Assembly: GCF_016735595.1 (NCBI RefSeq)
Contig: NZ_JAERRB010000007.1
Location: 248,001 to 312,000, forward strand
Length of the DNA: 64,000 nucleotides
Reading direction: 5' to 3'
Source: Chryseolinea lacunae
GTDB taxonomy: Bacteria > Bacteroidota > Bacteroidia > Cytophagales > Cyclobacteriaceae
Shown here: one piece after another, positions 45,264-55,823 of the stretch
Numbering within the stretch: the stretch's first letter is position 1
Layout: the number at the start of each line of letters is the position of its first letter
Position numbers and translations under genes: made by a program
Notes under the pieces: model-generated
The model's database searches: none
Seen by the model: the letters and a program-made list of their open reading frames with translations, nothing else
Told to the model about the DNA's origin: nothing

Positions 45264-47657
45264 TTGGAAAAGTATATATGCATCCATGGGCATTTCTATC
45301 AGCCGCCGCGCGAGAATGCCTGGCTTGAAGTAATTGAAGTTCAAGACTCGGCCCATCCGTATCACGATTGGAACGAGCGCATCACGGCCGAGTGTTATGC
45401 CCCCAACACGGCATCGCGCATTCTCAACGAGAAGGCCGTCATCAAGAACATCATCAACAACTACTCGCGGCTCAGTTTCAACTATGGCCCCACGCTGCTC
45501 TCGTGGATGCAAACCAGCGATCCGGAAACGTATGCGGCCATCATTGACGCCGACAAGGAGAGTGTAAAACATTTCAGTGGACACGGATCTGCCATCGCGC
45601 AAGTCTACAACCACATGATCCTGCCGCTCGCCAACACCCGCGACAAGGAAACACAAATCATCTGGGGCATCCGCGATTTTGAATATCGTTTTCACCGGAA
45701 ACCCGAAGGCATGTGGCTGGCCGAAACAGCAGTCGACATCGAGTCGCTGGAACTGCTGGCCAAGCACGACATCAAATTCACCATCCTGGCCCCACGACAG
45801 GCAAAGGCCATCCGCAAAATAAAAGACGTTGAGTGGACTTCGGTCGACAACTCAACACTGGACACACGCCGTCCCTACAAATGCAATTTGCCCTCGGGAA
45901 AAAGCATCGCGCTGTTTTTCTACGACGGCGACATCGCCCAGGGCGTGGCCTTCAACGGCCTGCTGAACGACGGCAAAAAATTCGCACACCGCCTTCTCGA
46001 CGGCTTCGATCAGGCCCCAGAAGAACCTCAGCTGGTGCACGTGGCCACCGACGGAGAAACCTATGGTCACCACCACAAGCATGGTGAAATGGCCCTGGCG
46101 TTTTGCCTCGACTACATTGAGCGCCACAAACATTCGCACCTCACTAACTATGCTGAATTCCTTGCGAAATTTCCGCCGACCTATGAGGCCGAGATTCACG
46201 AGAACAGTTCGTGGAGCTGTGTGCACGGCATCGAGCGCTGGCGCAACAACTGCGGTTGCAGCGGCGGCACACCCGATTGGCACCAGCAGTGGCGCAAGCC
46301 CCTTCGCGAAACACTCGACTGGCTTCGCGACGAGTTGGCCAAAGTATATGAAGCCGAAGCGTCCAAAATTCTGAAAGATCCCTGGAAGGCGCGGGAAGAC
46401 TACATCGGCGTGATTCTCCGCCGCACCGACGACACGATTCTGAAATTTCTGAAAGACCATTGCATCCAGGATGTGGAGCACAATCGTGTGTTCCGCATGA
46501 TGGAAGTGCAACGCAACGCCATGCTGATGTATACCAGCTGTGGTTGGTTCTTCGACGAGATATCGGGCATTGAAACGACGCAGATCATGCAGTACGCCTG
46601 TCGTGCCATGCAGCTGGTGAGCCAGATTGTGGAAGTGAATCTGGAAAAAGAATTTTTGCAACGCATGCAAGCTGCGCCCAGCAACCTGCCTGCGCTGGAG
46701 AATGGAGCGGAGGTCTATCGAAAGTTTGTGTTGCCCTCCAAAACCAACCTGCAACGCGTGGGCATGCACTATGCCGTGGCATCTATTTTTGAAGAAGATC
46801 CAGAGTCGTTTCCGGTATTTAACTACACCACGCACAACGACGTGTTTATCCGCAAGGAAGCGGGCGAGCAGAAACTTGTGCTGGGCATCACCAAAGTGCG
46901 CTCGAATGTGACGCGCTCGGAAAAGAAATTTGCCTTCGCCGTAATCTACATGGGCCAGCACAACATCATTGGCAACATCTCCATCGACATGGAAGAAGAC
47001 AAGTTTGCCAGCATGCAGGTGCGCATGATCGATGCTTTTGAAGAAGCCCGCCTGGGCGACATCATTGGCTTGATGCAAACCTACTTTGGTCCCGACAAAT
47101 ACACCATCTGGCAACTCTTCCAGGACGAAAAACGCAAGGTGTTCAACCTCATCACGTATCAAAGCATGCGTGATCTTGAGAACTCCCTGCGACGCATCTA
47201 CAACCGCGACTATCCGCTGGTGATGGCGCTGGCCAACAACGACGCGCCTATACCCAATGCCTATCGCACCACGTTTGAATACATCCTCAACGCCGACCTC
47301 ACACGCAGCTTCGAATCCGAACGCATCAACGTGCGCCAGGTAGAGCGCATCATGAACGAGCTGGTGCAATGGAAACTTCACATCGAAGACACCGGAAAGG
47401 TGGAGCGTCTGGCGGGCGAGAGCGTGTTCAAGGAAGTGAAACGCATCAGCGCCGAGGGCGACAACTACAAACGCATCGAGAAGCTAAACCGGTTGTTCCC
47501 GCTCTTGCGGAAATTCGACCTCAAGCCCAACCTGTATAAGAGCCAGAACCTTTACTTCGAGATCTCCGTCCGCAATCGTGAACACGACGGGCATTCGGCA
47601 GAGTGGATCAAACAATTCAATTTGCTGGGCGAAAACCTCAGCGTGAAGCTGGAATAA
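45264..47657 (+). CDS. GH57 family glycoside hydrolase with DUF3536 domain
   Basis: A 797-residue protein. The start is TTG at 45264, because the first conserved GH57 region (CIHGHFYQPPREN) begins at residue 6 and no ATG precedes it. The likely nucleophile lies in GMWLAETAVD and the second acid in ATDGETYGHHHKHGE. A DUF3536 domain fills the C-terminal half. GH57 members are amylases, branching enzymes or 4-alpha-glucanotransferases; the DUF3536 group is uncharacterised as far as I know. The place directly after glgB suggests action on the same glucan. No signal peptide is present. Confidence 0.9.
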   Translation: MEKYICIHGHFYQPPRENAWLEVIEVQDSAHPYHDWNERITAECYAPNTASRILNEKAVIKNIINNYSRLSFNYGPTLLSWMQTSDPETYAAIIDADKESVKHFSGHGSAIAQVYNHMILPLANTRDKETQIIWGIRDFEYRFHRKPEGMWLAETAVDIESLELLAKHDIKFTILAPRQAKAIRKIKDVEWTSVDNSTLDTRRPYKCNLPSGKSIALFFYDGDIAQGVAFNGLLNDGKKFAHRLLDGFDQAPEEPQLVHVATDGETYGHHHKHGEMALAFCLDYIERHKHSHLTNYAEFLAKFPPTYEAEIHENSSWSCVHGIERWRNNCGCSGGTPDWHQQWRKPLRETLDWLRDELAKVYEAEASKILKDPWKAREDYIGVILRRTDDTILKFLKDHCIQDVEHNRVFRMMEVQRNAMLMYTSCGWFFDEISGIETTQIMQYACRAMQLVSQIVEVNLEKEFLQRMQAAPSNLPALENGAEVYRKFVLPSKTNLQRVGMHYAVASIFEEDPESFPVFNYTTHNDVFIRKEAGEQKLVLGITKVRSNVTRSEKKFAFAVIYMGQHNIIGNISIDMEEDKFASMQVRMIDAFEEARLGDIIGLMQTYFGPDKYTIWQLFQDEKRKVFNLITYQSMRDLENSLRRIYNRDYPLVMALANNDAPIPNAYRTTFEYILNADLTRSFESERINVRQVERIMNELVQWKLHIEDTGKVERLAGESVFKEVKRISAEGDNYKRIEKLNRLFPLLRKFDLKPNLYKSQNLYFEISVRNREHDGHSAEWIKQFNLLGENLSVKLE

Positions 47658-47701
47658 GAAACCGCCGTCAAATCGGGGTGTCGGCGTAAACACAATCCAA
47701 C

Positions 47702-48277
47702 ATGGGAAACCCGCCGGAAAAAAGTGCACAACAAAAACGAAGCCTGGGCTTGGTTGTGCTGTTGCTGCTGGGCGTTCATGTGTTGCTTTCGGCTATCGCA
47801 TTTTGGGGGCCACCATCGCTGGTCTATTCCAATCCTATCACATCACGCTATCGCCAATTGGTGGTGATCGGTCCGTTCTTCCGCACATCGGCTATCCAAA
47901 CCTCGGCCCACCTGGCCGTGCGTTTCAAGACGGCAGGTACATGGTCGGCCTTCAAAGACTATTCAGGCGAAGCCCTCCTGGAATACAACCGTCATCCATG
48001 GCGCTACGACAAGCTGAAGCTCATGGACTATGAACACTATCTGCTCCGCAGCATCGGCAAAATCAACAACAGACAACTGACACCGGCGGCGGCCGCGTCC
48101 CGAGTATTTCAGGAGCTGAACCAGCTGGTGTTACAGGAATACATTCAACAGCCCATCGACTCGATTGAACTGGTGAACACCCAGGCCACATATCAACCCG
48201 AAACCAACACACACCTACGCGACACCATTTTTATGCACCGCTATAACCCCAACGCCGTTGCACGCCCTAAGAACTAA
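47702..48277 (+). CDS. small single-pass membrane protein
   Basis: A 191-residue protein with a basic N-terminus, one membrane helix (about 16-36, LGLVVLLLLGVHVLLSAIAF) and an extracytoplasmic domain with RTSAIQTSAHLAVRFK and a helical C-terminal half. I do not recognise the family. Its last 20 bases overlap the next gene, a polytopic HTTM-like protein, so the two are probably translated together and may form a complex. Confidence 0.7.
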   Translation: MGNPPEKSAQQKRSLGLVVLLLLGVHVLLSAIAFWGPPSLVYSNPITSRYRQLVVIGPFFRTSAIQTSAHLAVRFKTAGTWSAFKDYSGEALLEYNRHPWRYDKLKLMDYEHYLLRSIGKINNRQLTPAAAASRVFQELNQLVLQEYIQQPIDSIELVNTQATYQPETNTHLRDTIFMHRYNPNAVARPKN

Positions 48278-49115
48278 AATAGCGATCTGGGGCGAAGCGC
48301 TGACGGGAAGCATACGCGAGCCGAAAGCCACGATGTGGTTTGTGAAGTCACTGGTGGGCTATGCGCTTCTCAAACTCATTTTTCTCTGGCCCGCGGCAGC
48401 GGTCATGCTCCGCTATCACACGCTCACATTGCCACGGTCATGGGCGGGAAAGCTAATACTCGCTCCGGCGGTGGTGGCCAACCTAAACGTGCACGTGTTC
48501 TTTGCGTCGGTAATCGCCTTTCTGGCTGTGATGCTTTTTGTGCGGGTAAACTTCCGGCTCAACCTGGTGTTCTTCTGGCTCATGGTGAACCTCTATGTGG
48601 TGAACCTGCCCAGCGGCAACGGCTCCGACCTGGTGCTACTCATGCTGAGCTTCTGGTGCATCCTCATCGACGACCTGCGGCAGGGTAGAGGCGACGACGC
48701 GTTGGCCACTACCGCGCACAACGTCGGGCGTTTGCTTTGCCAGTTGCAAATCGTGATGCTCTACGCTGTTTCGGGGTGGGACAAACTGATGAGCGAAAGC
48801 TGGCGAACCGGCGAGGCCTGGGCCTACATCCGAAACCTGGATGTATTGGCCAACACATACCTGCACGGACTGCTGCAAGGGCCTACACTGAACGTTCTGT
48901 TTGCGTGGAGCACCATTGCCTTCGAATGCCTGTTCGTGGTGCTGGTGTGGTTTAAACGCACGCGCTTGCCCATGCTGTTTGTGGGCACGGTTATTCACCT
49001 CGGGATATGGATTCTCCTGAGCCTGCCCGACTTCGGGCTGGTGATGATTGTGAGTTACGTTGTCTTCTTAAAAGACGAAGATGTTGCCCGCTTGCGCGGA
49101 TGGATCAGGCGATAG
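48258..49115 (+). CDS. HTTM-like polytopic membrane protein
   Basis: A 285-residue protein with about seven hydrophobic helices. Segments such as LLMLSFWCILIDD, LCQLQIVMLYAVSGWDKLMS and SWRTGEAWAYI match the membrane part of HTTM (vitamin K-dependent gamma-carboxylase-like) proteins; the catalytic carboxylase domain is absent. The TTG at 48258 overlaps the upstream gene; an ATG at 48333 would drop 25 residues ahead of the first helix. Its 3' end overlaps the convergent ROK gene by 11 bases. The function is unknown. Confidence 0.72.
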   Translation: MHALRTKIAIWGEALTGSIREPKATMWFVKSLVGYALLKLIFLWPAAAVMLRYHTLTLPRSWAGKLILAPAVVANLNVHVFFASVIAFLAVMLFVRVNFRLNLVFFWLMVNLYVVNLPSGNGSDLVLLMLSFWCILIDDLRQGRGDDALATTAHNVGRLLCQLQIVMLYAVSGWDKLMSESWRTGEAWAYIRNLDVLANTYLHGLLQGPTLNVLFAWSTIAFECLFVVLVWFKRTRLPMLFVGTVIHLGIWILLSLPDFGLVMIVSYVVFLKDEDVARLRGWIRR

Positions 49116-50103
49116 CTTCTTCGGTCAGCTGCGTGTTGTTGTGCGCGTTGTCGAGGTAGTTCCACACCAGGCTGCTGGCCCCAATGATGGGGGCGGCCTG
49201 ATTCTGAAGTCCCGACGGGAGCACTTTCACTTTGCCTCTGAACAAGGGCATCAGGTTCGCCTCCATGTGTTTGATGGTAGGCTTAAAGATGAGGTCGCCG
49301 GCCAGTGACAAACCGCCAAACAGGAAGATGGCTTCCGGGTCGGTGTGCACTACGGTTTCGGCAAGTTTCATTCCGAGTATTCTTCCGGTGTATTCAAAAG
49401 CAGCCAGGGCAACAACGTCGCCACGAACAGCCGCTTCCGTAATCATTTTAGTAGTGAGGTTGTCGAAGCTGATGCCGCGCAGTTCGCTGGGCTCAAGGTG
49501 ATCGGCCAACAGTTTATAGACGGTGCGCTTAATGCCGGTAGCCGACACGTAGGTTTCGAGACAGCCGCGTTTGCCACAGTTGCAGAAACGTCCGGCAGGG
49601 TTCACCGAGGTGTGACCCACTTCGCCGGCAATGCCGTGCTTGCCATTGAGCAATTGTCCATTGGCAACAAAGCCGCTGCCCAAACCGGTGCCCAGGGTGA
49701 TCACCACAAAATCTTTCATGCCTTTGGCGGCGCCGTATACCATTTCGCCCACAGCCGCAGCGTTGGCGTCGTTGGTCACAATGGCGGGAAGATCAAATTC
49801 TTCACGGAACATATCGGCCAACGGAATGATGCCCTTCCACGGAAGGTTGGTGGCGCGTTCGATCGTGCCTTTATAGTAGTTGCCGTTCGCAGCGCCGACA
49901 CCCACACCCAGCACTTTGTGTTCGCCGGGTATGGCCGCGATTTCTTTCCGCAGCGCTTCTGCAAGCCCGAGAAAATAGTCTTTGAATTCTTTATACTGTG
50001 TGGTGGAAATGCTTCCCTGGGAAATCACGTTTCCGGTTCTGTCCACGATACCGTATTTGGTGTTGGTTCCCCCGATATCGATGCCGATAGTAAGCTCTCT
50101 CAT
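49105..50103 (-). CDS. ROK-family glucokinase-like protein
   Basis: A 332-residue ROK kinase. The ATP loop IGIDIGGTNTKYGIVD begins at residue 7, the phosphate segment ITLGTGLGSG follows, and the zinc site FCNCGKRGCLE is intact. There is no helix-turn-helix domain. It lies 27 bases after pfkA, which follows pgi at 59 bases, so the operon supplies the first three steps of glycolysis and glucose is the likely substrate. It differs from the ROK protein at 7250, which sits in the maltose phosphorolysis group. Its 3' end overlaps the convergent HTTM gene. Confidence 0.9.
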   Translation of the reverse strand: MRELTIGIDIGGTNTKYGIVDRTGNVISQGSISTTQYKEFKDYFLGLAEALRKEIAAIPGEHKVLGVGVGAANGNYYKGTIERATNLPWKGIIPLADMFREEFDLPAIVTNDANAAAVGEMVYGAAKGMKDFVVITLGTGLGSGFVANGQLLNGKHGIAGEVGHTSVNPAGRFCNCGKRGCLETYVSATGIKRTVYKLLADHLEPSELRGISFDNLTTKMITEAAVRGDVVALAAFEYTGRILGMKLAETVVHTDPEAIFLFGGLSLAGDLIFKPTIKHMEANLMPLFRGKVKVLPSGLQNQAAPIIGASSLVWNYLDNAHNNTQLTEEAIA

Positions 50104-50130
50104 AAATAACTGTTTTAGAAGATAAAGAAA

Positions 50131-51114
50131 CTATATGGAAAGAATTTTAGCGATGCGAAGCGACTCACTGTCGATTTCATGAATCTTCGACATGATGTCG
50201 TCAAACTTATTGTAGACGATCTTCCGGTCGCGTGTGCCCACCATCACATCGTTTTTGCCATTCAGCAATCCTTCAACAGCACCCACACCCATGTGTGAGG
50301 CGAGTACACGATCAAAGTAGGTTGGCGCTCCACCACGTTGCAGGTGGCCCAGCACAGTCACTTTGATGTCGAAGTAAGATGAACGCTCTTTCACGAGTTT
50401 TGCAAGCGTGTGCGCGTCGCCAATTTTCGATCCTTCTGCTACAACAACAAGATTTGATTTTTTATTCGTTTTGCCGCCTTCTTCGAGAAGCGCATAGAGC
50501 TCGTCGAAAGACGTTTCTTCTTCGGGGATGATAACCGCAGCAGCGCCGCCGGCAATGCCACTGTTGATGGCGATGTAGCCGGAATGTCGGCCCATCACTT
50601 CGATGAAGAAAAGACGGTTATGAGAGAGGGCTGTGTCGCGAATTCTGTCGATGGCTTCCACGGCGGTGTTGGTGGCCGTGTCGTAGCCAATCGTGTAGTC
50701 TGTGCCGGCCAAATCGTTGTCGATCGTGCCGGGGATGCAGATGGAAGGAACGCCAAACTCTTCAAAGAACTTGTGAAGACCGGTGAACGTACCATCTCCT
50801 CCAATGGCAATGAGCGCGTCAATGCCTTGTTTCTTTATCTGGTCGTAGGCCTTCTTTCTGCCTTCGGGAGTTCTGAATTCCTTGCTGCGTGCCGATTTGA
50901 GAATGGTGCCGCCGCGCTGAAGAATGTTTCCTACGGAGCGAGCGTCGAGTTTAATAAAATCTCCCTCAATCATCCCCTCATACCCGCGCATAACGCCCAG
51001 GCAACTCTTATTGTAATACGTACACGTTCTCACGACGGCACGGATGGCTGCATTCATACCTGGAGCATCGCCACCCGATGTAAACACTCCAATTTTCGAA
51101 ATTTTATTCTCCAT
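50131..51114 (-). CDS. pfkA: ATP-dependent 6-phosphofructokinase
   Basis: A 327-residue enzyme phosphorylating fructose-6-phosphate. Motifs in order: FTSGGDAPGMNAAIRA, GGDGTFTGLHKF (glycine after GGD, as in ATP-dependent rather than pyrophosphate-dependent forms), PGTIDNDLAGTD with the catalytic TIDND, and EVMGRHSGYIA. Length and motif order match bacterial PfkA. It lies between pgi and a glucokinase-like gene on the same strand. Confidence 0.96.
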   Translation of the reverse strand: MENKISKIGVFTSGGDAPGMNAAIRAVVRTCTYYNKSCLGVMRGYEGMIEGDFIKLDARSVGNILQRGGTILKSARSKEFRTPEGRKKAYDQIKKQGIDALIAIGGDGTFTGLHKFFEEFGVPSICIPGTIDNDLAGTDYTIGYDTATNTAVEAIDRIRDTALSHNRLFFIEVMGRHSGYIAINSGIAGGAAAVIIPEEETSFDELYALLEEGGKTNKKSNLVVVAEGSKIGDAHTLAKLVKERSSYFDIKVTVLGHLQRGGAPTYFDRVLASHMGVGAVEGLLNGKNDVMVGTRDRKIVYNKFDDIMSKIHEIDSESLRIAKILSI

Positions 51115-51173
51115 TCAAGTTTAAAATCCAACAAAAATAATGGACAGACTGTACTTTACAATCAACAATTTAA

Positions 51174-52826
51174 TCAAATGGACTTCAACCGTTTGAAATA
51201 GTTAATTAGGCCGTTTGTGGATGAATCGTGCGACGTAATTTCTTCTTTCGCGGTGAGTTCCGGCAAAATTTTCTTGGCGAGTACTTTGCCAAGCTCCACA
51301 CCCCACTGATCGAAACTGAAAATGTTCCAGATCACACCTTGTGTGAAGATCTTATGCTCATACATGGCAATGAGGCTTCCCAGGGTCCGTGGCGTGAGTT
51401 GTTTGAAGAGGATGGAATTGGTTGGACGGTTGCCATCAAACACCCTGAAGGGTGTGTGGAAGGCTATGGCGTCCTTGCTCTGGCCTGCTGCCGTGAGTTC
51501 TTTCACCACCTCTTCTTCCGTCTTTCCTTTCATGAGCGCTTCGGTCTGCGCAAAGAAGTTAGACAACAGCTTGTCGTGATGATCGCCCAGCGGATTGTGG
51601 CTGATGGCCGGCGCAATAAAGTCGCAAGGCACAATTTTAGTGCCCTGGTGAATGAGTTGATAGAACGCGTGCTGTCCGTTTGTGCCGGGCTCACCCCAGA
51701 TGAGGGGACCGGTTTGATACGTCACCGGATCGCCATCGCGGTCAATCGACTTTCCGTTGCTCTCCATATTGCCTTGCTGGAAATAGGCCGCAAAGCGATG
51801 CAGGTATTGATCGTAGGGGAGAATTGCTTCGGAGGCAGCACCAAAGAAGTTGTTGTGCCACACGCCGATCAGGGCCAGCAACACCGGGATATTTTTTTCG
51901 AACGGTTCGTTCTTGAAGTGATTGTCCATGGCATGCGCGCCATCCAGCAATTGCTCAAAATTTTCGAAGCCTATGGTGCAGATGATCGACAGGCCGATGG
52001 AAGACCACAGCGAGTAACGTCCGCCAACCCAATCCCAGAACACAAACATGTTTTCGGGAGCAATACCGAATTTGGTTACTTCGGTTGTGTTGGTCGACAC
52101 GGCCACAAAGTGTTTGGCCACTTCGCCCTTGCCACCTGTTTTGTCGAGGAACCATGCACGCGCCGACTCGGCGTTGGTCATGGTTTCTTGTGTGGTGAAT
52201 GTTTTAGAAGCAATGATGAACAACGTCGTTTCCGGATTCAGATGCTTCACGGTTTCCGCGATGTGTGTACCGTCTACGTTGGATACGAAGTGTGGTGTGA
52301 TGGATTTCCAATAGGGGCGGAGTGCTTCCGTTACCATATAAGGACCAAGGTCGGAACCGCCGATGCCGATGTTCACGATGTCAGTGATGACCTTGCCCGA
52401 AAAACCTTTCCATTGGCCGCTCAGCAATTTGTCTGAGAAGCCTTTCATTTGCTGCAGCACGCGGTTCACTTCCGGCATCACATCTTCGCCGTCTACTAAC
52501 ACTGGCTTATTCGAGCGGTTACGCAACGCCACGTGAAGCACCGAACGGTCTTCGGTCTGATTGATCTTGTCGCCCCGGAACATCGCGTCGATAGCGTCGC
52601 GCAGTTCCACTTCGTTGGCCAGTTCGATGAGATCTTTGATGGTCTCACCAATCACAAGATTTTTGGAATAGTCCACCAGGATGTCTTCAAACTTCGCGTG
52701 AAGCGTTTCGAATCGTTGGGGATCTTCGGCAAACAGTTCGCGCAGGTGAGAGGCCTGCAGGGTCATGAATTGCATTTCCAGTTTTTGCCAGGCGGATGTT
52801 TGTGTCGGGTTGTGTTTGGGTAGCAT
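51174..52826 (-). CDS. pgi: glucose-6-phosphate isomerase
   Basis: A 550-residue enzyme interconverting glucose-6-phosphate and fructose-6-phosphate. The two PGI signatures are present ([17 protein letters not shown] and the C-terminal [10 protein letters not shown]), together with the catalytic Glu in the [10 protein letters not shown] region. The length fits the classical enzyme of bacteria and eukaryotes. It starts the pgi-pfkA-glucokinase operon, downstream of the tex terminator. Confidence 0.96.
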   Translation of the reverse strand: MLPKHNPTQTSAWQKLEMQFMTLQASHLRELFAEDPQRFETLHAKFEDILVDYSKNLVIGETIKDLIELANEVELRDAIDAMFRGDKINQTEDRSVLHVALRNRSNKPVLVDGEDVMPEVNRVLQQMKGFSDKLLSGQWKGFSGKVITDIVNIGIGGSDLGPYMVTEALRPYWKSITPHFVSNVDGTHIAETVKHLNPETTLFIIASKTFTTQETMTNAESARAWFLDKTGGKGEVAKHFVAVSTNTTEVTKFGIAPENMFVFWDWVGGRYSLWSSIGLSIICTIGFENFEQLLDGAHAMDNHFKNEPFEKNIPVLLALIGVWHNNFFGAASEAILPYDQYLHRFAAYFQQGNMESNGKSIDRDGDPVTYQTGPLIWGEPGTNGQHAFYQLIHQGTKIVPCDFIAPAISHNPLGDHHDKLLSNFFAQTEALMKGKTEEEVVKELTAAGQSKDAIAFHTPFRVFDGNRPTNSILFKQLTPRTLGSLIAMYEHKIFTQGVIWNIFSFDQWGVELGKVLAKKILPELTAKEEITSHDSSTNGLINYFKRLKSI

Positions 52827-52856
52827 AAGCCAATGTGTTCGTAAGTACTGCGAAGA

Positions 52857-52888
52857 TAAAAATAATTGGTCCCCTTGCGGGGACCTTT
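52857..52888 (-). terminator. rho-independent terminator after tex
   Basis: On the minus strand GGTCCCC, loop GCAA, GGGGACC, followed by AATTATTTTTA. It lies 6 bases after the tex stop and ahead of pgi. Confidence 0.75.
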
Positions 52889-52893
52889 GTGTT

Positions 52894-55206
52894 TTACTTT
52901 TTGAATTTGCTCACCAGCATGGCCAGCTTTTCTTCCATGCTCAACTCAGGCTCCTTGTCTTTTGGTTTTGCCTGTGGCCGGTCGTTGCCGGGACTGTTCC
53001 GTTTTCCTTTCGGCGCCGAAGACGATCCCGACGCTTTGGGCGCAGGTTCAGGTTGGCCAAACGGATCGCTCTTCATCGACAAGCCGATGCGCTTGCGCGG
53101 AACATCCACTTCCACCACGGTCACCATCACTTTTTGCTGAACGGTCACCACTTCCTTCGGGTCCTTCACAAACTTGTCGGCCAGGTGGCTGATGTGCACA
53201 AGACCATCCTGGTGAACGCCCACGTCCACAAATGCGCCAAAGGCTGTCACGTTGGTGACGATGCCCGGCAGGCGCATGCCCAGTTTCAGATCGCCGATGG
53301 AATTTACGCCGTCGGTGAAGCTGAACACTTCAAACTCTTTGCGCGGATCGCGTCCGGGTTTCTCAAGTTCTTTAATGATGTCGGTGAGGGTAGGGAGGCC
53401 CACTTTGTCCGTCACATATTTCTGTAGATCAAGTTGCTTGCGCAGGGCAGCACTTGTCATGAGGTCTTTCACACCACAGCCCAGGTCGGTGGCCATTTGT
53501 TGCACGATGGCATAACTCTCCGGGTGAACCGCGCTGGCATCGAGTGGGTTCTCGGCTTGTTGAATGCGCAAGAAGCCCGCCGCTTGTTCATATACTTTTT
53601 CGCCCAGTCGCGACACCTTCAGCAACGACTCGCGATCTTTGAACGGGCCATTCTGGTTTCGGAACTCTACAATATTTTTGGCCAGCGAAGAACTCAATCC
53701 GGAAACATACGACAGCAGCTCTTTGCTGGCCGTGTTCACTTCCACACCCACGGAGTTCACGCAGCTCATCACGGTGTCGTCAAGTCCGTTCTTCAATTTA
53801 GTCTGATCTACGTCGTGCTGGTATTGGCCAACGCCGATCGACTTGGCGTCGATCTTCACCAGCTCGGCCAACGGGTCCATTAGGCGCCGCCCGATAGAAA
53901 CCGCGCCACGCACGGTCACATCCTTGTCGGGAAATTCTTCCCGCGCCACATCGGAAGCCGAATACACCGAGGCACCGCTTTCGTTCACCATCACAATGAG
54001 AATCTTGTTGTTGAGCCCGATGCCTTTCACAAATGCTTCGGTCTCTCTTCCGGCCGTGCCGTTGCCAATGGAGATGGCTTCAATATCAAACTTTTCGCAC
54101 AGCGACTTGATGAGCGCCGCCGACTTCGCGCTTTCGCGTTGGGGTTCGTGCGGGTAGATCACATCGTTGTGCAACAATTTTCCCTGACGATCGAGGCACA
54201 CCACTTTACATCCCGTTCTGAAACCGGGGTCGAGTGCGAGCACATTTTTTTGTCCGAGCGGGGCAGCCAGCAAAAGTTCTTTCAGGTTGTCGGCAAACAC
54301 ACGGATCGCTTCTTCGTCGGCCTTCATCTTTGATTCCATCCGGATTTCGGTTTCCAGCGAGGGGCGAAGCAGTCGCTTGTAGCTGTCTTTAACGGCAAGC
54401 TTCATCTGTTCGCCGGCAGCATTCTCGCTCTTCACAAACTGACGTTCGATGGAGGCGATTGCCATTTCTTCTTCGGGGAAAATATCAAGCGCCAGAATGC
54501 CTTCCTTCTCGCCGCGGCGCATAGCCAGCAGGCGGTGGGAGGGAGTTTTGGCAATGGGCTCTTTCCATTCGAAATAGTCTTTGTATTTCTGTCCTTCGTT
54601 TTCCTTGCCTTTCAGCAGGCGCGACTCCACAACGCCTTCGCTCCAGAACAATTCGCGAACACGTTTCCGTGTATCAGGGTTTTCACTGACCCATTCTGCA
54701 ATGATGTCGCGCGCGCCATCCAGGGCTTCCTGAAAATCGGCCACACCTTTCTCGCTGTCCACAAACGTCTTGGCAAACTCGCTGACGTCGAACTTGTCTT
54801 GCTCCAGAATTTTCTGGGCCAACGGTTCGAGTCCTTTTTCCTTCGCCACACTGGCGCGTGTTTTTCGTTTTGGTTTGAACGGCAGGTAAATATCTTCCAG
54901 CTCCGCCAGGGTTTCTGCCGCCACAATGGACTGCATCAACTCAATGGTGAGTTTGCCTTGTTTCTCAATAGAGCTGATGATGGCTTCGCGTCGCTTGTCA
55001 AGTTCCTGCAACTGCTCCATCCGGTCGCGCACGTTGGCGATCATCACTTCATCCATACTACCGGTCATTTCCTTACGGTAGCGGGAGATGAATGGGATGG
55101 TCGCGCCCTCTTGCAAAAGCGTGGCCAACGCTTTCACGTATTTAAATTCCAGGGAAAATTCCTTGGCAATTTGTTCAACCCATCGGGTTATATTTTCTTG
55201 CTCCAT
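52894..55206 (-). CDS. tex: Tex family transcription accessory RNA-binding protein
   Basis: A 770-residue protein of the Tex family. The N-terminal helical part ([17 protein letters not shown]) leads to a YqgF-like nuclease fold ([18 protein letters not shown]), tandem helix-hairpin-helix motifs and a C-terminal S1 RNA-binding domain (about 640-715, [20 protein letters not shown]). The last 50 residues are a basic, low-complexity tail. It is thought to bind nucleic acids and affect transcription. mgsA is divergent, 79 bases away. Confidence 0.95.
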   Translation of the reverse strand: MEQENITRWVEQIAKEFSLEFKYVKALATLLQEGATIPFISRYRKEMTGSMDEVMIANVRDRMEQLQELDKRREAIISSIEKQGKLTIELMQSIVAAETLAELEDIYLPFKPKRKTRASVAKEKGLEPLAQKILEQDKFDVSEFAKTFVDSEKGVADFQEALDGARDIIAEWVSENPDTRKRVRELFWSEGVVESRLLKGKENEGQKYKDYFEWKEPIAKTPSHRLLAMRRGEKEGILALDIFPEEEMAIASIERQFVKSENAAGEQMKLAVKDSYKRLLRPSLETEIRMESKMKADEEAIRVFADNLKELLLAAPLGQKNVLALDPGFRTGCKVVCLDRQGKLLHNDVIYPHEPQRESAKSAALIKSLCEKFDIEAISIGNGTAGRETEAFVKGIGLNNKILIVMVNESGASVYSASDVAREEFPDKDVTVRGAVSIGRRLMDPLAELVKIDAKSIGVGQYQHDVDQTKLKNGLDDTVMSCVNSVGVEVNTASKELLSYVSGLSSSLAKNIVEFRNQNGPFKDRESLLKVSRLGEKVYEQAAGFLRIQQAENPLDASAVHPESYAIVQQMATDLGCGVKDLMTSAALRKQLDLQKYVTDKVGLPTLTDIIKELEKPGRDPRKEFEVFSFTDGVNSIGDLKLGMRLPGIVTNVTAFGAFVDVGVHQDGLVHISHLADKFVKDPKEVVTVQQKVMVTVVEVDVPRKRIGLSMKSDPFGQPEPAPKASGSSSAPKGKRNSPGNDRPQAKPKDKEPELSMEEKLAMLVSKFKK

Positions 55207-55285
55207 AATTTTAAAGACAGGGTGGCAAAAATAGGATAAGGTTTAGAACCTGCAATAGTGTATTTTTAGAAAGCGACGAAATCAC

Positions 55286-55717
55286 ATGAGTATAAAAAGT
55301 ATCGCGCTGATCGCGCACGACAACCGGAAGAAAGAGCTGGTTGAATGGGTTAAACAATATAAAGAAAGTATGTTGAAGTGCGAGGTATTTGCCACAGGCA
55401 CTACCGGCAAACTTCTGGCAGCTGAAGCGAATCTTGAAGTGAAAGCCCTCCAAAGCGGTCCACTCGGAGGCGATCAGCAGATCGGCGCGTTGATCGCCGA
55501 AAACCGGATCGACATGTTAATCTTTTTTTGGGATCCACTGGAGCCATTGCCTCACGATCAGGACATTAAAGCCTTGCTCAGACTTGCCGTGGTCTGGAAC
55601 ATTCCCGTGGCTTGCAACCGCGCCACAGCCGACTTCCTCTTCACCTCACCGCTGCTCTTCAGCACCTATGAACGCACCCACCCCGACTTCACCGACTATC
55701 GAAACCGAAAGATCTAG
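55286..55717 (+). CDS. mgsA: methylglyoxal synthase
   Basis: A 143-residue enzyme that converts dihydroxyacetone phosphate to methylglyoxal and phosphate, a relief route when triose phosphate accumulates. All family segments are visible: IALIAHDNRKKELVEW, ATGTTGKLL, GPLGGDQQIGALI and FFWDPLEPLPHDQD, with the catalytic Asp in the GGD motif. It is divergent from tex. The glycerol and xylose genes elsewhere in the window feed the same triose pool. Confidence 0.95.
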   Translation: MSIKSIALIAHDNRKKELVEWVKQYKESMLKCEVFATGTTGKLLAAEANLEVKALQSGPLGGDQQIGALIAENRIDMLIFFWDPLEPLPHDQDIKALLRLAVVWNIPVACNRATADFLFTSPLLFSTYERTHPDFTDYRNRKI

Positions 55718-55736
55718 AGAATAGATTTCGGAACTG

Positions 55737-55768
55737 CTTGTGAAAATTGAATACAACTTGTAAGTTTG
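55737..55768 (+). promoter_or_regulatory. candidate promoter for the tRNA-Met region
   Basis: CTTG at 55737-55740 and TAAGTTTG at 55761-55768 fit the Bacteroidota -33 (TTTG) and -7 (TAnnTTTG) elements with a 20-base spacer. Transcription from near 55775 would read through the half-tRNA at 55824 and the real tRNA at 55944. Confidence 0.45.
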
Positions 55769-55823
55769 CGCTCCCAAATTTTAGAGAAGGCGCCCAAAAC
55801 GCTGACTTTAAGAGCGGGACAAT

